From the NCBI GenBank assembly GCA_027490215.1, contig JAIXYO010000046.1, positions 1 through 64,000 of the forward strand: 64,000 nucleotides of DNA, in the 5' to 3' direction. Position numbers and translations under genes: made by a program. Under the pieces are notes generated by a model. The model did not search any database and was not told the origin of the DNA. It saw nothing but the letters and a program-made list of their open reading frames with translations. Positions 45,353 to 58,144 of this stretch are shown here, in pieces; the first letter of the stretch is position 1, and every line of letters starts with the position of its first letter. The stretch comes from Rubrivivax sp. Its GTDB lineage: Bacteria; Pseudomonadota; Gammaproteobacteria; Burkholderiales; Burkholderiaceae_C.

Positions 45353-47860
45353 ATGCCCGCCACCCGCGCCGACCTCGCTGCGAACACTGGTTGGCGGCTC
45401 GCGATGTGGGCCGCAGCGTGGCCCGTTGGGGCGGCACTGCAGTTGCAGGAGGTCGCACTGAAGTCGATGGCGGTGTACGCAGCGTGCATCGCCATCGCGG
45501 TGCTGCTCGTCGTGCTCGCGATCCTCGGGCGCCGGCATGCGGTCGCGGGTATCAGCGTTGCGCTGGGGTTGGCGCTGCTGTCCTTCGGTGTCACCGGTGG
45601 TCGAGCGACGGTGCGGCTGGCTGAAGCGCTGCCTGCGGCGCTTGAGGCCCGGGATCTGCAGGTCACCGGCATCGTCGCCAGCCTGCCTCAGCGCACCTCG
45701 AACGGGCTGCGTTTTCGCTTCGAGGTCGAGCAGGCCAGGTTCAGTGGCGCCGCTGTTTCCGTGCCCTCGGTCGTCTCGCTGGGCTGGTACCACGGCTTTG
45801 ATGACGATGCCACGCCCTCCGCTGCCCAGCGCCAGCTGCGCGCTGGCCAGCGCTGGTCCTTCACCGTGCGCCTGCGCCAGCCGCATGGATTGGCCAACCC
45901 GCACGGTTTCGATCAGGAGCTGCGCTGGTTCGAGGAGGGCGTGCGTGCCACTGGCTCCGTGCGGGATGCACCGGCGCCGCGCCTGATCGATCCAGCGGCC
46001 GCGCACCCGGTCGAGCGGCTGCGACAGCGCATGCGTGATGCGATCGACGCCGCGGTTCCCGAGCCGCGTGCAGCCGGTGTGTTGACGGCACTGGCAGTCG
46101 GCGACCAGTCGGCCATCGAGCGCGAGGACTGGGAGCTGTTCCGCCGCAGTGGCGTGGCGCATCTGGTGTCTGTCAGCGGCGTACACATCACGATGTTCGC
46201 GTGGCTGGCGGGGTTGGCCATCGGGGCCGCATGGCGGCGCAGCGTGCGTGCGATGGCCTGGGTGCCTGCACCGTCCGCGGCGCTGTGGGGCGGCTTGATC
46301 GTGGCGCTGGCTTATGCGGTGTTTTCGGGCTGGGGCGTGCCAGCGCAACGCACCGTGTGGATGCTGGCCGCCGTCACGTTGTTGCGCAGTGCCGGCTTGC
46401 GATGGCCCTGGCCGCTGGTGCTGCTGACGGCGGCGTCGGTGGTGACAGTGATCGATCCGTGGGCCCTGTTGCAGCCCGGCTTCTGGCTGTCGTTCGCCGC
46501 GGTCGGGCTGCTGATGGCATCGGGCGATGCCAGCGTGCTGTCGCCCACGATGGCGTCGCGCGATCCGCAGGATTCAGCAGCGATGCCGCTTCCGTGGTGG
46601 CGGCAAGCCTTCGGCCGGTTGCGCGCGGCTGTCACCGGCGGCGTGCGCACCCAGGTTGTCGCCACGGTCGGTCTCACGCCGCTGACGTTGTTGTTCTTCC
46701 AGCAGGTGTCGTTGGTCGGCTTTGCGGGGAATCTGGTCGCGATCCCGCTGATCACGCTGCTGATCACGCCGCTGGCGCTGCTGGGTTGCATCGTTCCACT
46801 CCTGTGGTCTGCCGCTGCAGCGACCGTGACGATGCTCACCGCCTGGCTGGGCTGGCTGGCGGAGGGGCCCGGCGTGCTGTGGTCGGTCGGTGCGGCCCCC
46901 TGGTGGGCGCAGGCGGCGGGTCTGTTCGGCGCCGTGCTGCTGGTGATGCCACTGCCCTGGCGCTTGCGCCTGCTGGCCGTGCCGCTGGTGTGGCCGATGT
47001 TGCTGCCGCCGCGCGACCTGCCTCCGGTCGGCCAGTTCGATCTGGTGGCTGTCGACGTGGGGCAGGGCACCGCTGTGCTGGTTCGCACCCGGCACCACCT
47101 GCTGGTCTACGACAGCGGCCCGCAGTACGCGCCCGAGGTCGATGCGGGGCAGCGCGTGCTGCTGCCGCTGTTGCGTGCGCGGGGCGAGCAACGCATCGAC
47201 ACGCTGATGCTGAGCCACCGCGATACCGATCACGTCGGCGGGGCGTCCACGCTGCTGCACAACCTGCCGATCGCCGAACTCACCAGCTCGATCGAGGACG
47301 CACATCCCCTGCGTCTTCAGGCGCAGCGGCTGGGTATCCCGGCGCGCCGCTGTGAAGCCGGACAACGCTGGGAGTGGGACGGCGTGCACTTCGAGGTGCT
47401 GCACCCTGCGGCGGGCGACCATGCGCTGGCGCTTCGGTCGAACGCGATCTCGTGCGTGCTGCGGGTGCGGGGCGCGTCGGCGAGCGACGGCAGTGTGCTG
47501 CTGACAGGCGACATCGAGCGCGAACAGGAAATCCGCTTGCTGAGAGAGCGTCCTGACGCCTTGCGAAGCACCGTGCTGATCGTGCCGCACCACGGCAGCA
47601 AGACCTCGTCGACGGCGGCGTTCCTCGACGCGGTCGCGCCGCAGGTGGCGGTGTTTCAGGCCGGGCATCTGAACCGTTACGGCCACCCTGCACAGGAGGT
47701 GCTGGCCCGCTACCGCCAGCGTGCGATTGCACCCATCGACAGCCCATCGTGTGGTGCTTGGAGCTGGCGAAGCGGATCTGGCACTGGCCTGCCGCACTCA
47801 GTTTGCCAGCGTGTCGAGGCACGTCGTTACTGGCATTGGCAGCCAGATCCGCAGTCTTGA
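45353..47860 (+). CDS. comEC: ComEC/Rec2-family DNA uptake channel protein
   Basis: About 835 residues. ComEC carries single-stranded DNA across the inner membrane during natural transformation. An N-terminal DUF4131-like periplasmic domain is flanked by helices. The competence core has the conserved LVSVSGVHITMFAWLAG and about ten membrane helices. The C-terminal metallo-beta-lactamase-like domain begins DLVAVDVGQGTAVLV and has the metal motif MLSHRDTDHVGG and VPHHGSKTSS. The ATG at 45353 is chosen; 45323 is also possible, and neither has a good ribosome binding site. No other competence gene is in the window. Confidence 0.92.
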   Translation: MPATRADLAANTGWRLAMWAAAWPVGAALQLQEVALKSMAVYAACIAIAVLLVVLAILGRRHAVAGISVALGLALLSFGVTGGRATVRLAEALPAALEARDLQVTGIVASLPQRTSNGLRFRFEVEQARFSGAAVSVPSVVSLGWYHGFDDDATPSAAQRQLRAGQRWSFTVRLRQPHGLANPHGFDQELRWFEEGVRATGSVRDAPAPRLIDPAAAHPVERLRQRMRDAIDAAVPEPRAAGVLTALAVGDQSAIEREDWELFRRSGVAHLVSVSGVHITMFAWLAGLAIGAAWRRSVRAMAWVPAPSAALWGGLIVALAYAVFSGWGVPAQRTVWMLAAVTLLRSAGLRWPWPLVLLTAASVVTVIDPWALLQPGFWLSFAAVGLLMASGDASVLSPTMASRDPQDSAAMPLPWWRQAFGRLRAAVTGGVRTQVVATVGLTPLTLLFFQQVSLVGFAGNLVAIPLITLLITPLALLGCIVPLLWSAAAATVTMLTAWLGWLAEGPGVLWSVGAAPWWAQAAGLFGAVLLVMPLPWRLRLLAVPLVWPMLLPPRDLPPVGQFDLVAVDVGQGTAVLVRTRHHLLVYDSGPQYAPEVDAGQRVLLPLLRARGEQRIDTLMLSHRDTDHVGGASTLLHNLPIAELTSSIEDAHPLRLQAQRLGIPARRCEAGQRWEWDGVHFEVLHPAAGDHALALRSNAISCVLRVRGASASDGSVLLTGDIEREQEIRLLRERPDALRSTVLIVPHHGSKTSSTAAFLDAVAPQVAVFQAGHLNRYGHPAQEVLARYRQRAIAPIDSPSCGAWSWRSGSGTGLPHSVCQRVEARRYWHWQPDPQS

Positions 47861-47912
47861 CGCGGACTGCGTGCATGATCAGAAGGTCCGTGAGCGCCAC
47901 GGGGCCGCGCTG

Positions 47913-47931
47913 GCGCCCCGTTTTGGGGCGC
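47913..47931 (+). terminator. Hairpin after comEC
   Basis: GCGCCCC-GTTTT-GGGGCGC is a 7-bp GC stem with a 5-nt loop, 52 bp after the comEC stop and 45 bp before the next start. It lacks a T-run, so it may slow rather than end transcription. Confidence 0.4.
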
Positions 47932-47975
47932 TAATGGCCTGAATGTTGCTTCCCTGGGCATGAGGAGTGATGCCG

Positions 47976-49412
47976 ATGAGATCGAGTTTCGACGAAATGC
48001 AGGCCACCAGCACCCAGGTGCGGGAGCACTACCGCGGCTACGAACAGTGGCTGGCGCAACAACCGGGCGACGTGATGAAGTCACGGCGCGAAGAAGCGGA
48101 AATGATCTTCCGCCGCGTCGGCATCACCTTCGCGGTGTACGGCGCGAAGGACGAGGACGGTTCGGGCACCGAGCGCCTGATTCCCTTCGACCTGATCCCG
48201 CGGGTCATTCCGGCCCACGAATGGGTCGAGATGGAAAAAGGGCTGCGCCAGCGGGTGGTGGCGCTGAACCGGTTCATCCACGACGTCTATCACGGGCAGG
48301 AGATCATCAAGGCGGGCATCGTTCCCGGCGACCAGATCTTCAAGAACGCCCAGTTCCGACCCGAGATGATGGGCGTCGATGTGCCGTGCGGGGTGTACTC
48401 ACACATTGCCGGCATCGACATCGTTCGCGCTGGCAATGCCGATGGCACTGGCAGCTATTACGTGCTCGAAGACAACCTGCGCGTACCCAGCGGCGTGAGC
48501 TACATGCTCGAGAACCGCAAGATGATGATGCGGCTGTTCCCCGAGCTGTTCAGCCAGCATCGTGTCGAGCCCGTCGCGCACTACCCGGACATGCTGCTGG
48601 AAACACTGCGTGCAGTGGCGCCCGCTTCGGTCAACGAGCCGACCGTCGTGGTGCTGACCCCGGGCATGTACAACAGCGCCTACTTCGAGCACGCCTTCCT
48701 GGCGCAGCAGATGGGCGTCGAACTGGTCGAGGGGCAGGACCTGTTCGTCAAGGACAACTTCGTCTACATGCGCACCACGCAAGGGCCGAAGCGGGTCGAC
48801 GTGATCTACCGCCGCCTCGACGACGACTTCCTCGACCCGACGGTATTCCGCGCCGATTCGACACTCGGCTGTGCCGGCCTGATCAACGCCTACCGCGCCG
48901 GCAACGTGACGCTGTCGAATGCGGTTGGCACCGGTGTGGCCGACGACAAGTCGATCTACCCGTACGTGCCGAAGATGATCGAGTTCTACCTCGGCGAGAA
49001 GCCGATCCTGAACAATGTGCCGACCTACGTCTGCCGCGAGCCGGGCGACCTGAAGTACGTGCTCGATCATCTGCCCGAACTGGTGGTGAAGGAAGTGCAC
49101 GGCGCTGGCGGCTACGGCATGCTGGTCGGCCCAGCATCCACCAAGGCCGAGATCGCCGAATTCCGCGCGGTGCTCGAGGCGAACCCCGCGGGCTACATCG
49201 CGCAGCCGACGCTCTCCCTGTCGACATGCCCGACCTTTGTCGAGTCCGGCATCGCGCCGCGCCACATCGATTTGCGACCCTTTGTCCTCAGCGGCAAGAC
49301 AGTGCAGATGGTGCCGGGTGGCCTGACGCGTGTGGCGTTGAAGGAAGGCTCGCTCGTCGTCAATTCGTCCCAGGGTGGCGGCACCAAGGACACCTGGGTT
49401 TTGGAGGCTTGA
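47976..49412 (+). CDS. Circularly permuted ATP-grasp protein (DUF404/DUF407 type)
   Basis: A 478-residue protein of the circularly permuted ATP-grasp type 2 family, predicted to form peptide-like bonds between a carboxylate and an amine. Conserved stretches are MKSRREEAEMIFRRVGITF, YVLEDNLRVPSGVSYMLENR, VVLTPGMYNSAYFEHAFLA, VKEVHGAGGYGMLVGP (glycine loop), DLRPFVL and GGTKDTWVLEA. All expected parts of the nucleotide site look present. ATG at 47976 is preferred over GTG 47967 and ATG 47970 because AGGAG lies 8 bases upstream. It is the first of five genes and lies 3 bp before the alpha-E gene. No substrate is known. Confidence 0.9.
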   Translation: MRSSFDEMQATSTQVREHYRGYEQWLAQQPGDVMKSRREEAEMIFRRVGITFAVYGAKDEDGSGTERLIPFDLIPRVIPAHEWVEMEKGLRQRVVALNRFIHDVYHGQEIIKAGIVPGDQIFKNAQFRPEMMGVDVPCGVYSHIAGIDIVRAGNADGTGSYYVLEDNLRVPSGVSYMLENRKMMMRLFPELFSQHRVEPVAHYPDMLLETLRAVAPASVNEPTVVVLTPGMYNSAYFEHAFLAQQMGVELVEGQDLFVKDNFVYMRTTQGPKRVDVIYRRLDDDFLDPTVFRADSTLGCAGLINAYRAGNVTLSNAVGTGVADDKSIYPYVPKMIEFYLGEKPILNNVPTYVCREPGDLKYVLDHLPELVVKEVHGAGGYGMLVGPASTKAEIAEFRAVLEANPAGYIAQPTLSLSTCPTFVESGIAPRHIDLRPFVLSGKTVQMVPGGLTRVALKEGSLVVNSSQGGGTKDTWVLEA

Positions 49413-49415
49413 ATC

Positions 49416-50423
49416 ATGCTGTCTAGGACTGCTGATCACCTTTTCTGGATGGCGCGCTACATGGAGCGGGCCGAGAACACCGCGCGCATGCTCGATGTCA
49501 ACTACCAGACCTCGTTGCTGCCGCAATCTGCCGACGCCGCCGAGCAGGGATGGAAAGGTCTGCTCAGCATCTCCGAGCTGAGCGGCGACTTCGCATCGCG
49601 CTATGGCAGCGTGACCGCTCGCAACGTCATGGAGTACATGGTCAGCGACCCCGAGAACGGCTCGAGCATCCGCAACTGCCTGATGGCAGCCCGCGAGAAC
49701 GCCCGGGCGGTGCGCGGCACACTGACCACCGAGGTCTGGGAGACGCAGAACCAGACCTGGCTGGAGTTCCAGCGCATGGTCAGCAGCGGGGCTTTCCTGA
49801 AGGACCCTGGCGCGGCCTTCGAGTGGGTCAAGTTCCGATCGCACCTGTCACGCGGCGTGACGGTGGGCACGATGCTGCAGGACGACGCCTTCCACTTCCT
49901 GCGCATCGGCAGCTTCCTCGAACGGGCCGACAACACCGCGCGCCTGCTCGACGTGAAGTTCCATGCGGTCGAGAGCGAATTCTTCGGTGGCGTCGATGGC
50001 ATCACTGCATCCCAGGGGCAGTCGCAGGGCGATGCGCCGCGCAGTGGTCGTGACATCGAGTACGACTTCTATCACTGGTCGGCGATCCTGCGTTCGGTAT
50101 CGGGCTTCGAGGTCTACCGCAAGGTCTACCGCAATGTGATCCGGCCCGAGAAGGTCGCTGAATTGCTCATCCTGCGCCCGGACATGCCGCGCTCGCTGGC
50201 CGCTTGCACGCAGGAGGTGCTGTCGAACCTGACGATGATCGCCAACGAGCAGTCCAGCGAAACGCTGCGCCGCGCGGGCCGTTTGCGGGCCGACCTGCAA
50301 TACGGGCGCATCGACGAGATCCTGGCGACCGGTCTGCATGCGTATCTGACGCAGTTCCTCGAGCGCGTGGGCACGCTCGGCGTGGGCATCAGCCGCGACT
50401 TTCTGGTGCCGGTGCAGTCCTGA
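49416..50423 (+). CDS. Alpha-E domain protein (DUF403)
   Basis: A 335-residue all-helical protein of the alpha-E family. The N-terminal signature is LSRTADHLFWMARYMERAENTARMLDV, and a second copy of the same helix pair occurs at HFLRIGSFLERADNTARLLDVKFHAV. Such proteins always accompany circularly permuted ATP-grasp or transglutaminase genes; their biochemical role is unknown. GGAGG lies 8 bases before the ATG. The spacing of 3 bp from the ATP-grasp gene implies a functional pair. The same pair is fused in the gene at 54017. Confidence 0.9.
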   Translation: MLSRTADHLFWMARYMERAENTARMLDVNYQTSLLPQSADAAEQGWKGLLSISELSGDFASRYGSVTARNVMEYMVSDPENGSSIRNCLMAARENARAVRGTLTTEVWETQNQTWLEFQRMVSSGAFLKDPGAAFEWVKFRSHLSRGVTVGTMLQDDAFHFLRIGSFLERADNTARLLDVKFHAVESEFFGGVDGITASQGQSQGDAPRSGRDIEYDFYHWSAILRSVSGFEVYRKVYRNVIRPEKVAELLILRPDMPRSLAACTQEVLSNLTMIANEQSSETLRRAGRLRADLQYGRIDEILATGLHAYLTQFLERVGTLGVGISRDFLVPVQS

Positions 50424-50517
50424 GTATTCGATGCCGTTGTCTTGGGCAATGGCTCTCCTTCATCTTGTTGACGCGTTTTTCCGGCACACCTCGCTCGTGC
50501 CCTCCCTGGAGTCCTGA

Positions 50518-53955
<3,438 letters not shown>

Positions 53956-54016
53956 TCGCCCCGAGGCTCTGGCGGCTCACATATGACAATCGGTCCCATG
54001 AATTCGGTTGTCTGAC

Positions 54017-56512
54017 ATGTTGAGGCGCCTGCTCTCCGGCTACACCTCGGTCGAAGGTCGTTACGACGAGCTGTTGTCGGCGCCGGGGTCACCGCGTCCG
54101 CATTGGGATGCCTTCCTGCGTTCGCTCGCAGGACGCCAGGGGTCCGAGGTCAGTGAAACCCTCTCGCTGATGGAACGCGAGATCCGCGAGAACGGCATCA
54201 CCTACAACGTCTACGCCGACCCGAAGGGGGCGGACCGGCCCTGGGAGGTCGATCCGCTGCCGCTGCTGTTGTCGGCCGCCGAATGGGACGACATCTCTGC
54301 CGGCATCGCACAGCGCGCCGACCTGCTGAACCGCGTGCTGGGCGATATCTACGGCCCGCAGGAACTGCTGCGTTCGGGCGCGATACCGCCTTCGATCATC
54401 TTCGGCCACAGCGGCTACCTGCACCAGGTGCAGGGCATCCGCCCGGCCGGTGGCGTGCACCTGTTCAACTACGCCGCCGACTTGGCGCGCTCGCCAGACG
54501 GCCACTGGTGGGTGGTCAACGACCGCACGCAGGCACCGTCCGGTGCTGGCTATGCGCTCGAGAACCGGCTGGTGGTATCGCGCGTGTTCCCGCAGATGTT
54601 CAAGGAGTTGCATGTGCAGCACCTGGCGGCCTTCTTCGAGGCGCTGCGCGAGTCGATGATGCGCTGGGCACCCAAGGATCAAACCGATCGGGGCTTCGAA
54701 CGCGCCAATCCACTGGTCGTGCTGCTCACACCGGGGCCCTACAACGAAACCTACTTCGAGCATGCGCTGCTGGCGCGTTACCTGGGTTTCCCGCTGGTCG
54801 AAGGCAGCGACCTGACGGTGCGCGACGGTTGCGTCTGGATGAAGACCGTCGAGGGTCTGAAGCGCGTCAGCGGCATCTTGCGGCGACAGGACGACGACTA
54901 CTGCGACCCACTCGAGTTGCGTTCCGACTCGGCACTCGGCATCCCTGGCCTGACCGATTGCGCGCGGCGCGGCACGGTGCTGCTGGCCAATGCGCTGGGG
55001 TCAGGCGTACTCGAGTCCGGCGCGCTGCTGGGCTACCTGCCCAAGCTCAGTGAACAACTGCTCGGCGAGCCCTTGAGATTGCCTTCTGTGGCCACCTGGT
55101 GGCTGGGCGAACCGGCAGCGCTCGACGACGCCTGGCGACGGCTCGACAAGCTGATCATCAAACCGCTGGAGCGCTCGGCGCGGGAGCCGGCAGTTTTCGG
55201 CGCTGATCTCTCTGCAGCAGAGCGCGCCGCCTTGCGAGAGCGTGTGGCTGCACGTCCCCAGCGCTATGTAGCGCAGGAATGGGTGCATGTGTCGCAGGCG
55301 CCTGTGCTCGAAGCGAGCAGCGAGCCGGGCCGTGGCGAGCAGATGAGCTCGCGCACCGTCGGGCTGCGGGTGTTTGCGGTGGCAACGCCGAATGGCTATC
55401 ACGTGCTGCCTGGTGGCTTGACCCGGGTGGCCGGTGACAACCATTCGCGGGTGATCGCCATGCAGCGCGGCGGCCGCTCGAAAGACACCTGGGTGCTCTC
55501 CGACGCGCCGATCAATGCCTCTTTCTCGCTGCTGAGCCGCACCGTCAAGCCCGAGGACCTGGTCGCCTCGCGCGCCAACGTGCCCTCGCGCGCGGCCGAG
55601 AACCTGTTCTGGTTCGGCCGCTACGGCGAGCGCTGCGATGCCACTGCTCGCTTGCTGCGCGTCGCCATCTCCGATGTGCTCGACGATTCGCGCGAGCCCA
55701 GCGACGGCGTGCCACCAACGTTGATCCTCGCGCAGCGCTTCGGTCTGATCGACTCCACCGAGCAACCAAGCACCGACCTGCTGCGCGCTGCGACCCACCC
55801 CGACGAAGGCTTGAGCGAGCGTTTCAAGCAACTCTCACGCGTGGCCTTCAACCTCCGGGACCGGATGTCGGCCGACCACTGGCGGTCGTTGAACCAACTG
55901 ATTGCCGACCCGGTGTTCCAGCGCGGCTTGTCGTCGACCAGTCTCGGTCTGCCCCTGGCGATGTCCTGGCTCGACCGCGCCGTGACCTCGATGACCACGC
56001 TGTCGGGCTTCGTGCTCGATGGCATGACACGCGGCGTGGGCTGGCGATTCCTGTCGATCGGCCGGCGCCTGGAGAGGCTGTCCACGCTGTGCCAGGTGCT
56101 GCAGGTTGCGACCAGCGAGGGGCGTTCGCATGGGCTGGACTGGCTGCTCGAGTATGCCGACTCCACCGTCACCTACCGCTCTCGCTATCTGGTCGCGCCC
56201 GAGTGGTTGCCGGTGCTGGACCTGCTGTTGCGCGACGAGGTGAACCCGCGCTCGGTTGCCTTCCAGGTCAAGGGGCTGGCCGAGTACATCGCCAAGCTGG
56301 AGCTGAGCCATGGCCGCTTCGCCAGCGACGTGTTGGCACCGGCGCACCATGCACTGCGCAATGTGCCCAGCGTCGAACTGCACCCGGAAAGCGAGGCACT
56401 GGCCGAGGTCATTGCGCAGTTGCAGCGTGCGGCACATGCGGTGTCGGATGAGCTCACGCTGAAGTTCTTTTCGCACGCCGCTTCACGCAGCGTGCTGTCG
56501 CTGGTGGCCTGA
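54017..56512 (+). CDS. Fused circularly permuted ATP-grasp / alpha-E protein
   Basis: An 831-residue fusion. The first 490 residues are an ATP-grasp paralogue of the gene at 47976, with NDRTQAPSGAGYALENRLVV, VVLLTPGPYNETYFEHALLA and GGRSKDTWVLSD. The remainder is an alpha-E domain beginning RAAENLFWFGRYGERCDATARL. The glycine-rich loop found in the other copy (HGAGGYGM) is missing; the matching region reads IIKPLERSAREPAVFG. So this ATP-grasp half may bind ATP differently or be inactive. ATG at 54017 is chosen; TTG at 54008 is in frame. Its stop overlaps the next start (TGATG). Confidence 0.9.
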   Translation: MLRRLLSGYTSVEGRYDELLSAPGSPRPHWDAFLRSLAGRQGSEVSETLSLMEREIRENGITYNVYADPKGADRPWEVDPLPLLLSAAEWDDISAGIAQRADLLNRVLGDIYGPQELLRSGAIPPSIIFGHSGYLHQVQGIRPAGGVHLFNYAADLARSPDGHWWVVNDRTQAPSGAGYALENRLVVSRVFPQMFKELHVQHLAAFFEALRESMMRWAPKDQTDRGFERANPLVVLLTPGPYNETYFEHALLARYLGFPLVEGSDLTVRDGCVWMKTVEGLKRVSGILRRQDDDYCDPLELRSDSALGIPGLTDCARRGTVLLANALGSGVLESGALLGYLPKLSEQLLGEPLRLPSVATWWLGEPAALDDAWRRLDKLIIKPLERSAREPAVFGADLSAAERAALRERVAARPQRYVAQEWVHVSQAPVLEASSEPGRGEQMSSRTVGLRVFAVATPNGYHVLPGGLTRVAGDNHSRVIAMQRGGRSKDTWVLSDAPINASFSLLSRTVKPEDLVASRANVPSRAAENLFWFGRYGERCDATARLLRVAISDVLDDSREPSDGVPPTLILAQRFGLIDSTEQPSTDLLRAATHPDEGLSERFKQLSRVAFNLRDRMSADHWRSLNQLIADPVFQRGLSSTSLGLPLAMSWLDRAVTSMTTLSGFVLDGMTRGVGWRFLSIGRRLERLSTLCQVLQVATSEGRSHGLDWLLEYADSTVTYRSRYLVAPEWLPVLDLLLRDEVNPRSVAFQVKGLAEYIAKLELSHGRFASDVLAPAHHALRNVPSVELHPESEALAEVIAQLQRAAHAVSDELTLKFFSHAASRSVLSLVA

Positions 56513-57459
56513 TGTCGCAACAGCAGCAACAGGGTCAGCATCAGTCCCAGCAGCAAAGTCAGCAGCAGGGCGGCTTCGACCGCTATACCGTCGAGCACGA
56601 GACGCGCTACGCGTACACCGCGCCGGTGTCGCAGTCGTGGCAGCTCGGCCGCCTGACGCCTCGCGGCCTGCCATGGCAACGGCTGCTGTCGCACAGCCTG
56701 CAGATCGATCCGCCGCCCAACGAGCGTCACGAGGCGGTCGACAGCTTCGGCAATTCAGTCTCCCATTTCGGATTGCACGGCGCACACCGCCAGTTGCGGG
56801 TTCGCATGCAGTGCCAGGTCGAGGTCGGTGAGCGCCCGGTCGCGGATGCCCACTCGACCCTGACGGTCGACGAGGTGCGCGAAGCGCTGCGGCGCCCTTA
56901 TGCCGGCACCGAAGACCTGAACGCTGCACGCATGGCCGAACCCACGCCCCTGGTGCCGCTGTCCGAGGCGGCACGGCTGTATGCCGAGCCCTCGCTGCAA
57001 TCCGATCGGCCGTGGTTCGAGGCGCTGAGTGAGCTGAACCACCGCATCCACACCGACTTCGAATTCGATTCAGGCGCCACCACCGTCAGCACCTCGGTCG
57101 ACGAGGTGATGCAGCACCGGCGCGGCGTGTGCCAGGACTTTGCCCACCTGATGCTGGCCTGCCTGCGCGGCCATGGCTTGTCGGCGCGCTACATGTCGGG
57201 CTACCTGCTCACTGACCCGCCACCCGGCATGCCGCGGCTGATGGGCGTCGATGCCTCGCACGCCTGGGTCGCTGCTTACCTGCCCGACCACGGCTGGATC
57301 GAGTTCGACCCCACGAACGACCAGCTCGCCGACCGCCGCTACATCACGCTCGCCTGGGGCGCCGATTTCGCCGACGTGGTGCCCCTGCGTGGCGTGATCC
57401 TCGGCGGCGGCATGATGCAGCGCATGGATGTGTCGGTCAGCGTGATTCCGCAGGGGTGA
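56512..57459 (+). CDS. Transglutaminase-family protein with Gln-rich N terminus
   Basis: A 315-residue transglutaminase-like protein. Residues 1-20 are more than half Gln (MSQQQQQGQHQSQQQ). The N-terminal beta domain follows (YTVEHETRYAYTAPVSQSW). The papain-like core has Cys207 in RRGVCQDFAHL, His250 in DASHAWVAAYLPD and Asp266 in IEFDPTND. No signal peptide. Its ATG overlaps the preceding stop by one base, so it is co-translated with the ATP-grasp/alpha-E fusion. In this family the same triad can cross-link, amidate or hydrolyse peptides; which applies here is unknown. Confidence 0.9.
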   Translation: MSQQQQQGQHQSQQQSQQQGGFDRYTVEHETRYAYTAPVSQSWQLGRLTPRGLPWQRLLSHSLQIDPPPNERHEAVDSFGNSVSHFGLHGAHRQLRVRMQCQVEVGERPVADAHSTLTVDEVREALRRPYAGTEDLNAARMAEPTPLVPLSEAARLYAEPSLQSDRPWFEALSELNHRIHTDFEFDSGATTVSTSVDEVMQHRRGVCQDFAHLMLACLRGHGLSARYMSGYLLTDPPPGMPRLMGVDASHAWVAAYLPDHGWIEFDPTNDQLADRRYITLAWGADFADVVPLRGVILGGGMMQRMDVSVSVIPQG

Positions 57460-57522
57460 GCCGGCAGTTGAAAATTCGGCGCATGGCTCGCCATGAATAC
57501 GGCAATGCCGTAGTCTTCTCGT

Positions 57523-57630
57523 GTGCGAACAGTCGCTGAAACCCCGATCTTCCAGCGCTACGCCGCTGACATCTGGACTTCAGCGGAGCGCGATGATTTC
57601 ATCGCCTGGATTGCTCTCAATCGGAACTGA
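57523..57630 (+). pseudogene. Truncated RelE/HigB-type toxin gene
   Basis: A 35-codon frame starting GTG (57523) reads VRTVAETPIFQRYAADIWTS and continues to a stop after AWIALNRN. This is the N-terminal third of a RelE/HigB-like toxin; members of that family begin with the same MRTVAETPxF pattern and continue for about 100 residues. The central and C-terminal catalytic parts are missing. The intact HTH antitoxin gene starts 15 bp later. The truncated product is unlikely to be toxic. Confidence 0.65.
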
Positions 57631-57645
57631 AACAAGGAGTCGGAG

Positions 57646-57927
57646 ATGCCCTCTGACATGAAGAAATTCCAACAGGACTTGCTGGAGTCGGTTCGCCAAA
57701 TGAAGCGCGGTGAAGCTGCTCGGGTGACGAAGGTTCAGCTGCCCGCAGCAGCTGAAGCGCGAGCGCAAGTCGGGCTGTCGCAGCAGGATTTTGCAAACCT
57801 GTTGGGCGTTTCTGCGCGAACGTTGCAAGACTGGGAGCAGGGGCGACGCCAGCCGAATGGCGCCGCGAAGATGTTGTTGCGAGTCGCCATGACGCACCCC
57901 GAGGTTCTCCGCGAACTGCATGGATGA
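57646..57927 (+). CDS. Helix-turn-helix antitoxin (HigA/XRE type)
   Basis: A 93-residue protein with an XRE helix-turn-helix in its C-terminal half: EARAQVGLSQQDFANLLGVS and RTLQDWEQGRRQP. The N terminus (MKKFQQDLLESVRQMKRGEAARVTK) is typical of antitoxins paired with RelE/HigB-like toxins in toxin-first operons. AAGGAG precedes the ATG. The gene appears intact although its toxin partner is truncated, so it may now act as a solitary regulator. Confidence 0.85.
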   Translation: MPSDMKKFQQDLLESVRQMKRGEAARVTKVQLPAAAEARAQVGLSQQDFANLLGVSARTLQDWEQGRRQPNGAAKMLLRVAMTHPEVLRELHG

Positions 57928-58144
57928 GGTGATGCCCAGTCAGTCGCTCAAGCCGCTTTTGCCCGAGATTTGCTGCCCGTTTCGGCCGGCAAACTTTCGA
58001 GAAAGTTCAAACGAGTCAAGCGCTTGCGACGACCCAACATAATCTGTTGTGGCCCAGCTTGCCTGCCTAAGCAGCATGGGCTTTCTCCCTAGAACACGCT
58101 AGGCAGCTCAATTCCGCAAGGCGCTCCGCATCTGTCGCATTTCA

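Noticed and set aside
47960-49426. A 488-codon frame overlapping the first ATP-grasp gene in another phase
   Set aside because: It is Arg/Gly/Pro-rich without any motif, while the frame starting at 47976 has every family block and a good ribosome binding site.
57928-58144. Looked for an attachment site, tRNA or promoter between the antitoxin and DUF1653 genes
   Set aside because: No tRNA cloverleaf, no paired direct repeat and no convincing promoter could be seen by eye.
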